Shown: positions 1 to 7,217, counted from the stretch's first letter. The stretch is DNA of 17,514 nucleotides from Gammaproteobacteria bacterium (GCA_029861795.1 JAOTYS010000042.1:1-17514), one strand, 5' to 3'. Program-made: numbers and translations. The notes: generated from the letters alone by a model not told the origin.

Positions 1-64
1 GTTCGGCATAGGTTATCGCTGGCAGCCCAATAGCGACATAGCGACGACGCATCGCGCCAAGTGA
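1..64 (+). CDS. pdsR: Response regulator, C-terminal end only (OmpR/PhoB type, partner of the downstream kinase)
   Basis: Only the last 20 codons are present; the gene enters from outside the window. The readable tail is FGIGYRWQP... and ends at TGA 62-64. A G-[IV]-G-Y-[RK]-[FWL] ending is the characteristic last strand of the winged-helix DNA-binding domain of OmpR/PhoB response regulators. The gene sits 84 nt upstream of a histidine kinase on the same strand, the usual arrangement for a two-component pair. Assignment to the sortase-system regulator (TIGR03787 type) rests on the identity of the kinase next door, not on this fragment, so the symbol is tentative. Confidence 0.7.
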   Translation, partial: FGIGYRWQPNSDIATTHRAK

Positions 65-148
65 GTTTACAGCGCACGCTGTCTAAACACCTGCACTGCG
101 CAGACCAATGACGGAATCGTCAATACACAGAAGTCACAGGGTCAACTG

Positions 149-2314
149 ATGGCTCGGCGATTTAGTAAAACGTTCAGCATACGCACGAAATTCTTGTTCG
201 TAGCACTCGTGCTGCTACTGATTCCATGGATGGGATATCAGTATGTGCGCGAGATGAAGTCCTTTCTGCTGCAAGGACAAGAAGACGCCTTGCAGCTTAC
301 CGCGCGTGCTGTGTCAACCGTCCTTCACGATCGAACCGAGTTGTTTAGTCCTGAGACAGGCGTGCCAGAACTAGTCGGTGAGCCCAACGACCTATATGCC
401 TACCCACTCGCTAGGTATATCTTTCTAGACGGTCAGACCGGTGACTGGGGTGAGCAAGTAGAGCAGGCAAGTGAATTCACTGGCGACAACAAGTGGCAAT
501 GCGGTGCCGATTACGATCCCGCGTCTTTTTCGTTTCGCCATGTCTTGGGTTATCGGGGCAACTATTTCTATGCGCTGTTTCAAGTCACTGATGATAATGT
601 TATCTATCGCGACGGAGATCTACGACGGTTGGACAACAGTGATCATTTGCGCATCACGTTGCAGGATCCAGTTGGGGACATACGCAGATATTTATTGACC
701 GCAGTAGAACCGGGACGTATGAGCATCTACGTCGTAGATGACGAGTGGCGCTTTCCGCTTACCGGCGAACCGTTCTATGAGATTGCTGCAGCGCAGGTCG
801 ATACTGGGGAGGGCTATACAATAGAAGCCCGAATTCCACGTTATCTCGTTAGTTCCTACACCCGCATTGCTTTCTCAGTTGCCGATATCGATGACCCACA
901 GATACGTGAGGTGAGAAGAACGATCAGCACGGTACCGTCTGCCGAGCCAGGCGACCTAAGTCGGGTACTGCTTAATTCTCCCGAGATCGCCAAAATCCTT
1001 CGAGGGCTAGACCGCCCCGTAGCACGCATTTGGGTATTGGATAATCAACAACGGGTGCGGGCCGTGGTCGGCAGCTTGACCACATTTGTAGAGCAAGACC
1101 CTGCCCCCGCAGATGACCCTCAAAGGTGGTGGAGTATGTTAGTGCAGAGAATTTATGGCCTGATACTAAGTAAACCCTCGGCACAGTTTGAAGATATCTC
1201 ACCGGATGTTTCACACCGCGACGAAGAAATGTTTCTACAAGTCTTATCTGGAACTCCACAGACAGGACACCGACCATCTCTAGACGGAAAAACCGAAATC
1301 TTAACCGCCGCCCATCCGATTTGGTCGGGAGATGAAGTGCTCGGAGCAGTTGTAGTGGAACAAAGCAGCAATGAAGTGTTGACGTTGCAGGAGAAAGTCC
1401 TGCAAAACGTCATAACGGTAACCTTGTTAGTGCTGATTGTGGTTACTATCGCGCTGCTTCTGTTCACCTCCCAGGTCACCATGCGAATTCGACGGTTGCG
1501 CAACAGCACCGACAAAGCAATAAGTCCGGAAGGCCGCGTGCTAAACACCCGGATCGAAGCCGACGCCATAGAAGGTGATGAAATCGGAGATCTCTCACGC
1601 AGTATTTCCGGCATGCTCGGCAGGCTGTCTCAGTACACGCGCTATCTCGAAGACATGCCCGATACTTTAGCCCACGAGCTGAGTAATCCGCTGAATGTGG
1701 TCAACTCATCACTGGATAACCTTGAAAAAGAGATCCCCGCCGCAACACACAGCAAATACATGCTGCGCGCTAAGAACGGGATCGTGCGGCTCGGTTCGAT
1801 TTTGACTAATCTCACAGAAGCCGCAAATTTAGAAGATGCAATGCACGGGGAAACGCGCGAACGCTTTGACTTGGTCGAACTCGTATCAAGTTATGTCGAT
1901 GGATACCAGATCAGCAATCCCGACAGAAAATTCCAAGTAGAAGTTGAAGATACACCCCTGTTGGTGGAGGGCGCACCGGATCATATTGCTCAGATGTTAG
2001 ACAAGCTAGTCGACAATGCCGTCGACTTTAGCGACTCGGACAGCGCTATAATAGTGCGCCTGAAAAAACTCAACGGCGATGCGCGACTCAGCGTGCTCAA
2101 CGAAGGCCGAGCGCTGCCGGAAGAAATGCGTGAACGATTGTTCGATCCGATGGTGTCGTTAGGCAAGAAAAATGCCAAACAATCACACTTAGGACTCGGT
2201 TTGTATATAGTGCGGCTGATTGCGGAGTTTCATCGCGGCCGCATCGAAGCGGCCAATCGCTCCGATGTACAGGGTGCGGTGTTTACTGTGTCGCTTCCGC
2301 TGGCAGCCGGCTAG
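149..2314 (+). CDS. pdsS: Membrane sensor histidine kinase, proteobacterial dedicated sortase system type
   Basis: A 721-residue sensor kinase that should autophosphorylate and signal to the regulator ending just upstream. Transmembrane segment 1 is at about residues 14-33 and segment 2 at about 421-442, enclosing a large periplasmic region. Residues about 90-260 resemble a CBM9/DOMON-like fold: an LDG...DW start, then DDNVIYRDGDL and LDNSDHLRI. A HAMP-like linker (about 443-500) leads to the dimerisation helix with the phospho-acceptor His509 (AHELSNPLN). The ATPase domain has N-box Asn623 (DNAVDF) and a glycine box GLGLYIV at 682-688. The G1 box is degenerate: NEGRALP at 651-657 has Asn where Asp is usual. 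Overall layout and N-terminal sequence match my recollection of TIGR03785 kinases, which accompany a sortase and its LPXTG-like target in mainly marine proteobacteria; neither of those genes is in this window. The start is the first ATG; its ribosome-binding site is weak. Confidence 0.85.
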   Translation: MARRFSKTFSIRTKFLFVALVLLLIPWMGYQYVREMKSFLLQGQEDALQLTARAVSTVLHDRTELFSPETGVPELVGEPNDLYAYPLARYIFLDGQTGDWGEQVEQASEFTGDNKWQCGADYDPASFSFRHVLGYRGNYFYALFQVTDDNVIYRDGDLRRLDNSDHLRITLQDPVGDIRRYLLTAVEPGRMSIYVVDDEWRFPLTGEPFYEIAAAQVDTGEGYTIEARIPRYLVSSYTRIAFSVADIDDPQIREVRRTISTVPSAEPGDLSRVLLNSPEIAKILRGLDRPVARIWVLDNQQRVRAVVGSLTTFVEQDPAPADDPQRWWSMLVQRIYGLILSKPSAQFEDISPDVSHRDEEMFLQVLSGTPQTGHRPSLDGKTEILTAAHPIWSGDEVLGAVVVEQSSNEVLTLQEKVLQNVITVTLLVLIVVTIALLLFTSQVTMRIRRLRNSTDKAISPEGRVLNTRIEADAIEGDEIGDLSRSISGMLGRLSQYTRYLEDMPDTLAHELSNPLNVVNSSLDNLEKEIPAATHSKYMLRAKNGIVRLGSILTNLTEAANLEDAMHGETRERFDLVELVSSYVDGYQISNPDRKFQVEVEDTPLLVEGAPDHIAQMLDKLVDNAVDFSDSDSAIIVRLKKLNGDARLSVLNEGRALPEEMRERLFDPMVSLGKKNAKQSHLGLGLYIVRLIAEFHRGRIEAANRSDVQGAVFTVSLPLAAG

Positions 2315-2320
2315 GCCGGC
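2306..2320 (+). terminator. Short GC hairpin spanning the kinase stop codon (possible weak terminator)
   Basis: A perfect 6-bp inverted repeat GCCGGC/GCCGGC encloses a 3-nt loop that is the TAG stop codon. It is followed by CTTTG rather than a real U-tract, so intrinsic termination is doubtful. The position between two convergent genes fits a termination region. Confidence 0.25.
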
Positions 2321-2347
2321 CTTTGAACTCGCACGGGCTTCACAGAC

Positions 2348-2791
2348 TCAGTTGAGCTGATCTTCCTCGACGGGCTTGGCGGGAATCGGGAGGGCTGGTA
2401 TACCCTCCTCCTTTAGCGCTTTGACCTCTTCACCCGTCGCAGTACCCCGGATACCACGTTCCTCTGCCTCACCGTGGTGGATCCTGCGGGCTTCTTCGGC
2501 AAACTGGCTGCCCACGTTGTCGAACGTGTCCTCAATATAACTGTGCAACTGCTTTAACAATTCTCGGGAGCGACCCTGCTCAACCATAGGTTCTGGCGTC
2601 ATTGCCGATGCAGTGGGCTTGACCGCAGGTTTATTGACATGGTGTGCGCTCGGTACCCGACGGACCAGCGAAGAGTTGCAAACCGGACAGGCAATCATAC
2701 CCGTCTTTGCTTGGTTGTCGAAATCGGCCCTATTCTGGAACCACCCTTCGAACTTATGGTCTTGGTTACACGCCAGATCGTAGATAATCAT
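2348..2791 (-). CDS. DUF1178 family zinc-ribbon protein
   Basis: A 147-residue cytoplasmic protein recognised as DUF1178 from its N-terminus, MIIYDLACNQDHKFEGWF. A zinc-ribbon-like CPVC follows at about residue 37, then the RRVPSA segment. The middle is variable and proline/alanine rich. The conserved C-terminal part holds the EEARRIHHGEAEERGIRG stretch and the PALPIP motif. The start is placed at the internal ATG (2791) that gives the family N-terminus; the frame stays open 12 codons further upstream without family resemblance. Function is unknown for the family. It converges with the kinase gene and diverges from the permease gene across a 246-bp gap. Confidence 0.88.
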   Translation of the reverse strand: MIIYDLACNQDHKFEGWFQNRADFDNQAKTGMIACPVCNSSLVRRVPSAHHVNKPAVKPTASAMTPEPMVEQGRSRELLKQLHSYIEDTFDNVGSQFAEEARRIHHGEAEERGIRGTATGEEVKALKEEGIPALPIPAKPVEEDQLN

Positions 2792-2831
2792 TAGAAACTC
2801 ACACTTGCCACATTCCGATCTACCCACCGCA

Positions 2832-2906
2832 GCCGGCTGGTTGCCGGCGACACCCCAACAGCCGAGAGTATACTGACCAAAACAATTAAGTCACCTCTAT
2901 TATAAT
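2832..2906. promoter_or_regulatory. Divergent intergenic region with hairpin and AT-rich -10-like sequence
   Basis: The gap between the DUF1178 gene and the SLC13 gene contains an inverted repeat, GCCGGC (2832-2837) and GCCGGC (2843-2848), with a 5-nt loop. It also has an AT-rich core with TATAAT at 2901-2906; the same core reads as TATAAT on the minus strand a few bases away. It could serve either gene. I see no convincing -35 box at the right distance on either strand, so this is a candidate only. Confidence 0.3.
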
Positions 2907-3037
2907 AAATAATCTGCTGTTGGCCATTGGCTGTGGCTCGCTGCGATTGACCGCTCCACATACCGGGGCCGGCTCGTCAGGACAAAACCGGTACCCCCAA
3001 GAATGATACTGAAAAAACACACCGATCCTAAACACCC

Positions 3038-4813
3038 ATGAACCTAGAGCAAGGCGCTATCTTAATCATTCTAGCGACTGCGATGTTCCTCTTCCTTTGG
3101 GGTCGCTGGCGCTACGATCTGGTAGCAGCATTGGCCTTGTTACTGGGAGTAATAGTCGGCGTAGTACCGATCGATAAGACCTTTACAGGGTTCAGCCATC
3201 CTGCAGTCATCACCGTTGGTGCTGTGCTAGTCATGAGTCGAGCACTACAGAACTCAGGCGTGGTGGATGTCGTCGCCCGTTTTCTCAGCTTGATGCGCAG
3301 ATCCACTACCCAACAGGTTGCGGCAACCTGCGGCCTGACCGCGGCACTGTCAGCATTCATGAACAACATCGGCGCGCTGGCCCTGATGTTGCCGGTGACA
3401 ATCCGCAATGCCAGAAGATCGAAGCTTTCACCGGCAAAAATTTTGATGCCCGTGTCCTTTGCAAGCCTCTTGGGAGGTCTGGTCACGTTAGTGGGGACAC
3501 CGCCAAACATCATTATTGCTACCTTCAGGGCGTCAACTGAGGGAACTGCGTTCAATATGTTCGACTTCACACTGGTAGGATTACCGGTGGCCTTAGTTGG
3601 AGTAGCTTTCGTATCGCTGATCGGCTGGCGCCTAATTCCGCAAAAGGCCGATCGAGACAAGTCGGAGGGGGATCGCTTCCATATCGGTGCCTATGTGTCG
3701 GAGGTTAGGCTGCCTCCAGACTCACCGCTCAATGGAGCACAAGTGCGCGACATTGAACAACGATGCGATAACGAGCTCACGGTGATGGCGATCATTCGCG
3801 GTGAACGCCGCCGACTGGCACCGCGTGGCATGGAGCGCTTACATGGTGATGACATTCTCATTCTCGAGGGCGATCCAGAAGCAATAAAACCCCTGTTGGA
3901 AAGCCCGGGTGTAGTGCACTTAGGCGCAAGCGGTGCCGATCCTGCCGCCCTGCACTCGGACGAAGTACGTTTGATGGAGGTCGTTGTCATACCGAATGCA
4001 ACGATCGAGGGTCAATCGATGCGAGCCATGAGAATGCATGATCGCTACGGAATCAATCTGCTTGCGATGGCAAGACAGGGTCAAGCTCCGAAGACCCGTT
4101 TAGGTAGCATTCGCTTTCGAGCTGGGGATGTCTTGTTGCTGCAAGGTGAACGCGACACTTTGTACGAGGTGTTGCCAGGGTTGGGTTGCTTGCCGCTGGC
4201 TAAGCGTAGCTTGAGTATTGGGCAACGGCGACGGATCTTGCTGACACCCGCTATCGTTGCCATCGCGGTGGTGGCTGCAGCGCTAGGTTTAGTGCCTGTG
4301 CAAATCGCATTCTTCGCTGCGGTAACAGCGTTGATTATTTCCAACGCGTTACCACTGCGTGAGGCATACCGCAGTGTGGAGTGGCCTGTAATAGTATTAT
4401 TGGGATCATTGATCCCGTTGGGAGAAGCGTTGCAGGCTACCGGGGGCACAGCCCTGATCGCCAACAATATTATCAATCTCGTTGGAGGCATGCCAAGTTG
4501 GGCAATACTGGCGGTTCTCATGGTCACTGCAATGTTGCTTTCAGACTTAATCCACAATACGCCCACTGCTGTCTTGATGGCCCCAGTCGCCGTGACCATC
4601 GCCCATAGTCTGCAACTGCCTCCCGATGCGTTTCTAATGGCCGTAGCGATTGGCAGCGCTTCACCGTATCTCACTCCCATCGGCCACCAGTCGAATACTC
4701 TAGTAATGGGTCCGGGCGGCTACGGTTTTAGCGACTATTGGCGCGTAGGATTGCCGTTAGACTTTGTTATCTTGGCCGTGGCGGTGCCAATGATTCTCTG
4801 GGTGTGGATGTAA
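3038..4813 (+). CDS. SLC13/DASS-type anion permease with two central RCK_C (TrkA_C) domains
   Basis: A 591-residue inner-membrane permease. Membrane helices fill about residues 5-200 and 395-591, the two-repeat layout of the ion transporter superfamily. The first re-entrant loop carries GTPPN (153-157), the second TPIGHQSN (546-553); these paired loops hold Na+ and anion in SLC13 carriers. The soluble middle has two consecutive RCK_C-like domains, about 213-285 and 307-375, each with the L-x(n)-GD-x-[IL]-L-[LQ]-x-G ending. Members of this subfamily are proposed sulfate or dicarboxylate carriers, but substrate cannot be read from the sequence. The gene stands alone: divergent from DUF1178 upstream and convergent with the small FmdB gene downstream. 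No clear Shine-Dalgarno precedes the ATG, yet the start fits because the first helix begins at once. Confidence 0.9.
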   Translation: MNLEQGAILIILATAMFLFLWGRWRYDLVAALALLLGVIVGVVPIDKTFTGFSHPAVITVGAVLVMSRALQNSGVVDVVARFLSLMRRSTTQQVAATCGLTAALSAFMNNIGALALMLPVTIRNARRSKLSPAKILMPVSFASLLGGLVTLVGTPPNIIIATFRASTEGTAFNMFDFTLVGLPVALVGVAFVSLIGWRLIPQKADRDKSEGDRFHIGAYVSEVRLPPDSPLNGAQVRDIEQRCDNELTVMAIIRGERRRLAPRGMERLHGDDILILEGDPEAIKPLLESPGVVHLGASGADPAALHSDEVRLMEVVVIPNATIEGQSMRAMRMHDRYGINLLAMARQGQAPKTRLGSIRFRAGDVLLLQGERDTLYEVLPGLGCLPLAKRSLSIGQRRRILLTPAIVAIAVVAAALGLVPVQIAFFAAVTALIISNALPLREAYRSVEWPVIVLLGSLIPLGEALQATGGTALIANNIINLVGGMPSWAILAVLMVTAMLLSDLIHNTPTAVLMAPVAVTIAHSLQLPPDAFLMAVAIGSASPYLTPIGHQSNTLVMGPGGYGFSDYWRVGLPLDFVILAVAVPMILWVWM

Positions 4814-4882
4814 TGGTCGCACCACAAAATTTTACCACCTCGTATCCGGATGCTGAGGGTGGGCCTGTCTGTGCCCGAAAGA

Positions 4883-5047
4883 TCAGCTTTTCTTAGACGT
4901 GTTCGCGAAGAACGACCCTAGCACTCGCACAACCCGCTTGCTCTTGCACTTGGGACAACTTGCCGCTTTTGAACCGTGTTCGCTAAGGTGTTCAATACGC
5001 ACAAATTGCTTATCACATTTGTTACAGCGATATTCGTAAGTCGGCAT
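4883..5047 (-). CDS. FmdB-type small zinc ribbon protein
   Basis: A 54-residue protein too short for many gene-calling thresholds. It starts MPTYEYRCNKCDKQF, the standard opening of the FmdB/CxxC regulatory-protein family (TIGR02605 type). Two knuckles, C8-x2-C11 and C31-P-K-C34, should hold one zinc ion. The tail is basic (SKRVVRVLG...SKKS). A GGAG ribosome-binding site lies about 10 nt upstream of the ATG. Family members are small and cytoplasmic, and in some methylotrophs were linked to formamidase/amidase regulation; the general function is unproven. It diverges from the DUF2459 gene across a gap that holds a 19-nt palindrome. Confidence 0.85.
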   Translation of the reverse strand: MPTYEYRCNKCDKQFVRIEHLSEHGSKAASCPKCKSKRVVRVLGSFFANTSKKS

Positions 5048-5073
5048 AGCAAGTCTTCTCCAGTAAAGCGTAG

Positions 5074-5092
5074 GCCTCTGATCATCGGAGGC
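5074..5092. promoter_or_regulatory. 19-nt imperfect palindrome between divergent genes (candidate operator)
   Basis: The sequence is GCCTC-T-GAT around a central C (5083), with the mirror half ATC-G-GAGGC. Eight of nine paired positions are complementary. It lies 27 nt upstream of the fmdB-type start on one side and before the DUF2459 gene on the other, a typical place for a dimeric repressor site. No regulator is identified. Confidence 0.35.
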
Positions 5093-5170
5093 AAATCTTA
5101 GGAGGGATTGCCGACAACATCCTTGACGAAGGTCAATGCTAAGGGGTCAGCCAAGGACAAGAATTTTCTC

Positions 5171-6004
5171 ATGCATGTAGCGGGGCTGTTTCTTAGCTTC
5201 TCTCGCTCAGAGCCCGCAGAGGCTGGGTGTTGTGAGGGCCGAGATGGGTCACGGAACTCGTGGGTTCGATCGAGAAAAACGACTGGAGTTTTGTTTCTGG
5301 TTGTTGTTGTGGCTTTGCTGTCGGCGTGTCTGGGCCCAGTTAGAGGCCTCTTTCCCGCTGATCAAACGGAATATGTTAAACGCATCTATGTGATTAGCCA
5401 TGGCTGGCATACCGGTATTGCTATGAGAACACAGGATATTACGCCGGCCACTTGGCCACGGAGCCAAGATTTTTCCGACGTAAAATACTTGGAGGTCGGT
5501 TGGGGTGATCGCGGTTACTATCAGACCCTTGAGCCCTCCTCTGGTTTAACCCTAAAGGCTGCTTTTCTGCCCACGCGAAGTATCATTCATGTAGTGGGAT
5601 TCGACGACTTTACAGATGACTACTTTTCGGGGAGTGCGATAGTTGAGATAGAATTGTCAGAGGCGAGTTTCGAACGTTTAACCGGTTTTATCCGAGAAAC
5701 CTATGAAGAGCCTGACTCAAGCACCATAGAAATACGACAGGGCTTGTACCCCAACAGCCGCTTCTATCCCGCCCGAGGACGCTTCCACTTGCTGAACACC
5801 TGCAACACTTGGGTGGCCCGAGCCTTGCGTGCCGCGGGATGTCCCATCACTCCATTTTACGCAATCACCTTAGGAAACGTGATGCACAGGTCAAGACCTT
5901 TGGTAGCGTCATTAGGCAGCGCAAATGACACAGCAACTCGTCTCTGTTTCATCTCAAGATTTGTAGGTGACGTCGTCCCGAGCTCGACGAGGAAACTAAC
6001 ATGA
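5171..6004 (+). CDS. DUF2459 / TIGR02117 family lipoprotein
   Basis: Recognised from the family motifs SHGWHTGIAM, VGWGDRGYY and NTCNTWVARAL. Counting from the ATG at 5171 (277 residues), a hydrophobic stretch ends in the lipobox LLSAC with Cys53, so the mature part (225 residues) is probably a lipoprotein. The start is uncertain: the frame is open to TTG 5108, which has GGAGGG only one base away and is therefore unlikely. Even from 5171 about 30 residues of unrelated sequence precede the signal peptide. Conserved His80 (HGWHTG) and Cys211 (NTCNTW) in that order recall permuted papain-like enzymes such as YiiX/YaeF; this is inference. The family was first noticed near urease genes in some bacteria; none is seen here. 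The stop overlaps the next ATG by 4 nt. Confidence 0.82.
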   Translation: MHVAGLFLSFSRSEPAEAGCCEGRDGSRNSWVRSRKTTGVLFLVVVVALLSACLGPVRGLFPADQTEYVKRIYVISHGWHTGIAMRTQDITPATWPRSQDFSDVKYLEVGWGDRGYYQTLEPSSGLTLKAAFLPTRSIIHVVGFDDFTDDYFSGSAIVEIELSEASFERLTGFIRETYEEPDSSTIEIRQGLYPNSRFYPARGRFHLLNTCNTWVARALRAAGCPITPFYAITLGNVMHRSRPLVASLGSANDTATRLCFISRFVGDVVPSSTRKLT

Positions 6005-6459
6005 AAACATTGGCAAAAATCTTGGCTGCTTCTGCCCTATGCGTACCGATACCCCTTGCGAGCGCCGCGGATACCGGTATTACATCGCTTCAATTTGAGT
6101 ACGTATTTGGAGCAGACTCCGCACAGCGCATCAGCTTGAGTCTATATTCTTTCGATAGGGATATCTCGCCCCACAGTCGTTCAATTGTTGAACTTCCCCT
6201 CTACTCAAGCAATAAAGCAGAAGCGGCTTTGCTTCAAATCGACAAAACAAAACAATCCGAACCCTTATGCAAGAGAAACACGAAAGCCTGTATGGCGATG
6301 GGGGTAGCAATGGGTATTGGGATCATGCTTTTAGTAAGAAATGCAGCCGAAGATGATGATGACCGCAACGTCAAAGTTACGGTTACGTCAGGCTCAACGA
6401 CTGGCAGCAAACCAGACAGTCAATTCACCTCGAACAGTGCCTTTGGTCAGAACTTCTGA
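6001..6459 (+). CDS. Exported protein of unknown function, coupled to the DUF2459 gene
   Basis: A 152-residue protein I do not recognise. It has a clear signal peptide (MKTLAKIL...PLASA, probable cleavage after Ala22). A second hydrophobic, glycine/methionine-rich segment lies at about residues 97-116 and is followed by an acidic run (EDDDD). The C-terminus is Ser/Thr/Gly rich and polar. The mature region has three cysteines or fewer and no catalytic pattern I can name. The ATG overlaps the stop of the preceding lipoprotein gene (ATGA at 6001-6004), so the two are probably translationally coupled and act together at the cell envelope. It ends 36 nt before the convergent tRNA-Leu gene. Confidence 0.7.
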   Translation: MKTLAKILAASALCVPIPLASAADTGITSLQFEYVFGADSAQRISLSLYSFDRDISPHSRSIVELPLYSSNKAEAALLQIDKTKQSEPLCKRNTKACMAMGVAMGIGIMLLVRNAAEDDDDRNVKVTVTSGSTTGSKPDSQFTSNSAFGQNF

Positions 6460-6495
6460 CACTGAAAATCGAGAAAACGTCTTCCTAAACTCTTA

Positions 6496-6581
6496 TGGTG
6501 CCCGGGGCCGGACTCGAACCGGCACGGCTAAAAGCCGAGGGATTTTAAGTCCCTTGCGTCTACCAATTCCGCCACCCGGGC
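6496..6581 (-). tRNA. tRNA-Leu (anticodon UAA)
   Basis: On the minus strand the 86-nt gene begins GCCCGGGTGGCGGAATTGG and ends with CCCGGGC, discriminator A and an encoded CCA. The 7-bp acceptor stem pairs perfectly. The anticodon stem AGGGA/TCCCT encloses the loop CTTAAAA, giving anticodon UAA. A long variable arm (about CGGCTTTTAGCCG) marks a class II tRNA. The T arm contains GGTTCGAGTCC. It lies 105 nt downstream of the tRNA-Cys gene on the same strand, so the two may share a precursor, as Cys and Leu tRNAs do in the Gly-Cys-Leu operons of enterobacteria. Confidence 0.97.
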
Positions 6582-6686
6582 TGGTAGGGCGAAATGTCAC
6601 GTCGTCGCTTTTAAATACTGCGAGTTCATGACGGAATGCGACCGCTAAAACGCTGATGGGTGATTCGCAAATCCACCATTAGAAAA

Positions 6687-6760
6687 TGGAGGCTGGGGTC
6701 GGAATCGAACCGGCGTCCACGGCTTTGCAGGCCGCTGCATAACCACTCTGCCACCCAGCC
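6687..6760 (-). tRNA. tRNA-Cys (anticodon GCA)
   Basis: A 74-nt gene on the minus strand starting GGCTGGGTGGCAGAGTGG and ending CCCAGCC, then U73 and CCA. U73 is the identity element expected for tRNA-Cys. The anticodon stem CGGC/GCCG with loop CTGCAAA gives GCA. The T arm reads CCGGTTCGATTCCGA. No tRNA-Gly is found upstream, unlike the enterobacterial Gly-Cys-Leu arrangement. Confidence 0.97.
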
Positions 6761-6800
6761 AGTAGGCCCTTGCTAACAAGCAGGCCAACGATACACTCCA

Positions 6801-6831
6801 GCCTGAAGCTGCAGCCTGAAGCTGCAGCCTG
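6801..6831 (-). repeat. Tandem 13-bp repeat upstream of tRNA-Cys
   Basis: Two exact head-to-tail copies of GCCTGAAGCTGCA occupy 6801-6813 and 6814-6826, followed by a partial third copy GCCTG (6827-6831). Outer bases ACTCC and GGAGT, with GAAGC and GCTTC, can also pair across the array. It lies about 40-70 nt upstream of the tRNA-Cys 5' end, where tRNA promoter or leader sequence is expected. Confidence 0.8.
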
Positions 6832-7049
6832 CTTCGGAGTATATGGATGTCGAGCCGTTTTTCAAACATGAAACACCCGAACAAGCCCATCCACGGCATT
6901 GCTAAGCCATACACGCATCTGCTTAGCCTGACACTGCGGTAGTGTCTCATTGCAGAACACGGTGACATGCTCGTATTTATCCACGAGTACTCGGAAAATT
7001 CTTCGGCCAGTAATTAATAAAAAAAGCCACAATGTTGCCTTTTTACTTG

Positions 7050-7063
7050 GTTCCGATCGGAAC
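7050..7063. promoter_or_regulatory. Perfect 14-nt palindrome upstream of uraD (candidate operator)
   Basis: GTTCCGATCGGAAC is fully self-complementary. It lies about 155 nt upstream of the uraD start, the first gene of the urate/TRAP cluster, and could be a binding site for a dimeric regulator. No regulator gene for the cluster is present in the window. Confidence 0.4.
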
Positions 7064-7217
7064 AGCTTTGTTGCATTACGCGAGGAGATCGGCGCACACT
7101 GACAACTGGCAGCGGTCGCGTCGCCCACGCTGGCGCAGTAACGATACGACATAATAGGCCGCCGATTATGAACCCATCGACTAGGTGTGACAAAGACAAC
7201 CGGAGGAGAACCGCCCC

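Larger units (their letters stand above)
6761..7217. other. Gene-free stretch between tRNA-Cys and uraD
   Basis: About 455 bp without a convincing gene. From left to right it contains a hairpin directly before tRNA-Cys (GGCC-CTTG, loop CTAA, CAAG-CA-GGCC, 6765-6786), the 13-bp tandem repeat, a stretch with no recognised content (6840-7010), an A/T-rich imperfect inverted repeat near 7018-7046, and a perfect 14-nt palindrome (7050-7063). A strong GGAGGAG ribosome-binding site for uraD lies at 7202-7208. A 96-codon open frame on the minus strand (7152-6862) shows no family resemblance and I do not call it. Confidence 0.5.

Noticed and set aside
3112..4680. Long minus-strand frames opposite the SLC13-type permease
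   Set aside because: They are antisense shadows of a clear membrane transporter and show low-complexity Ala/Thr/Ile-rich translations.
5250..5275. Sequence GTGGGTTCGATCGAG resembling a tRNA T-arm
   Set aside because: The flanks do not form a T stem and no acceptor or anticodon arm is present; it is in the DUF2459 reading frame.
6801..6831. Tandem repeat considered as a CRISPR remnant
   Set aside because: Units are 13 bp, directly adjacent without spacers, and there are no cas genes.
7018..7046. A/T-rich inverted repeat considered as an intrinsic terminator
   Set aside because: The stem consists mainly of A-T pairs with mismatches and has no GC-rich core.
6862..7152. 96-codon open frame on the minus strand beginning MSYRYCASVGD
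   Set aside because: No domain resemblance, no ribosome-binding site of note, and it covers the upstream region of uraD with the 14-nt palindrome.
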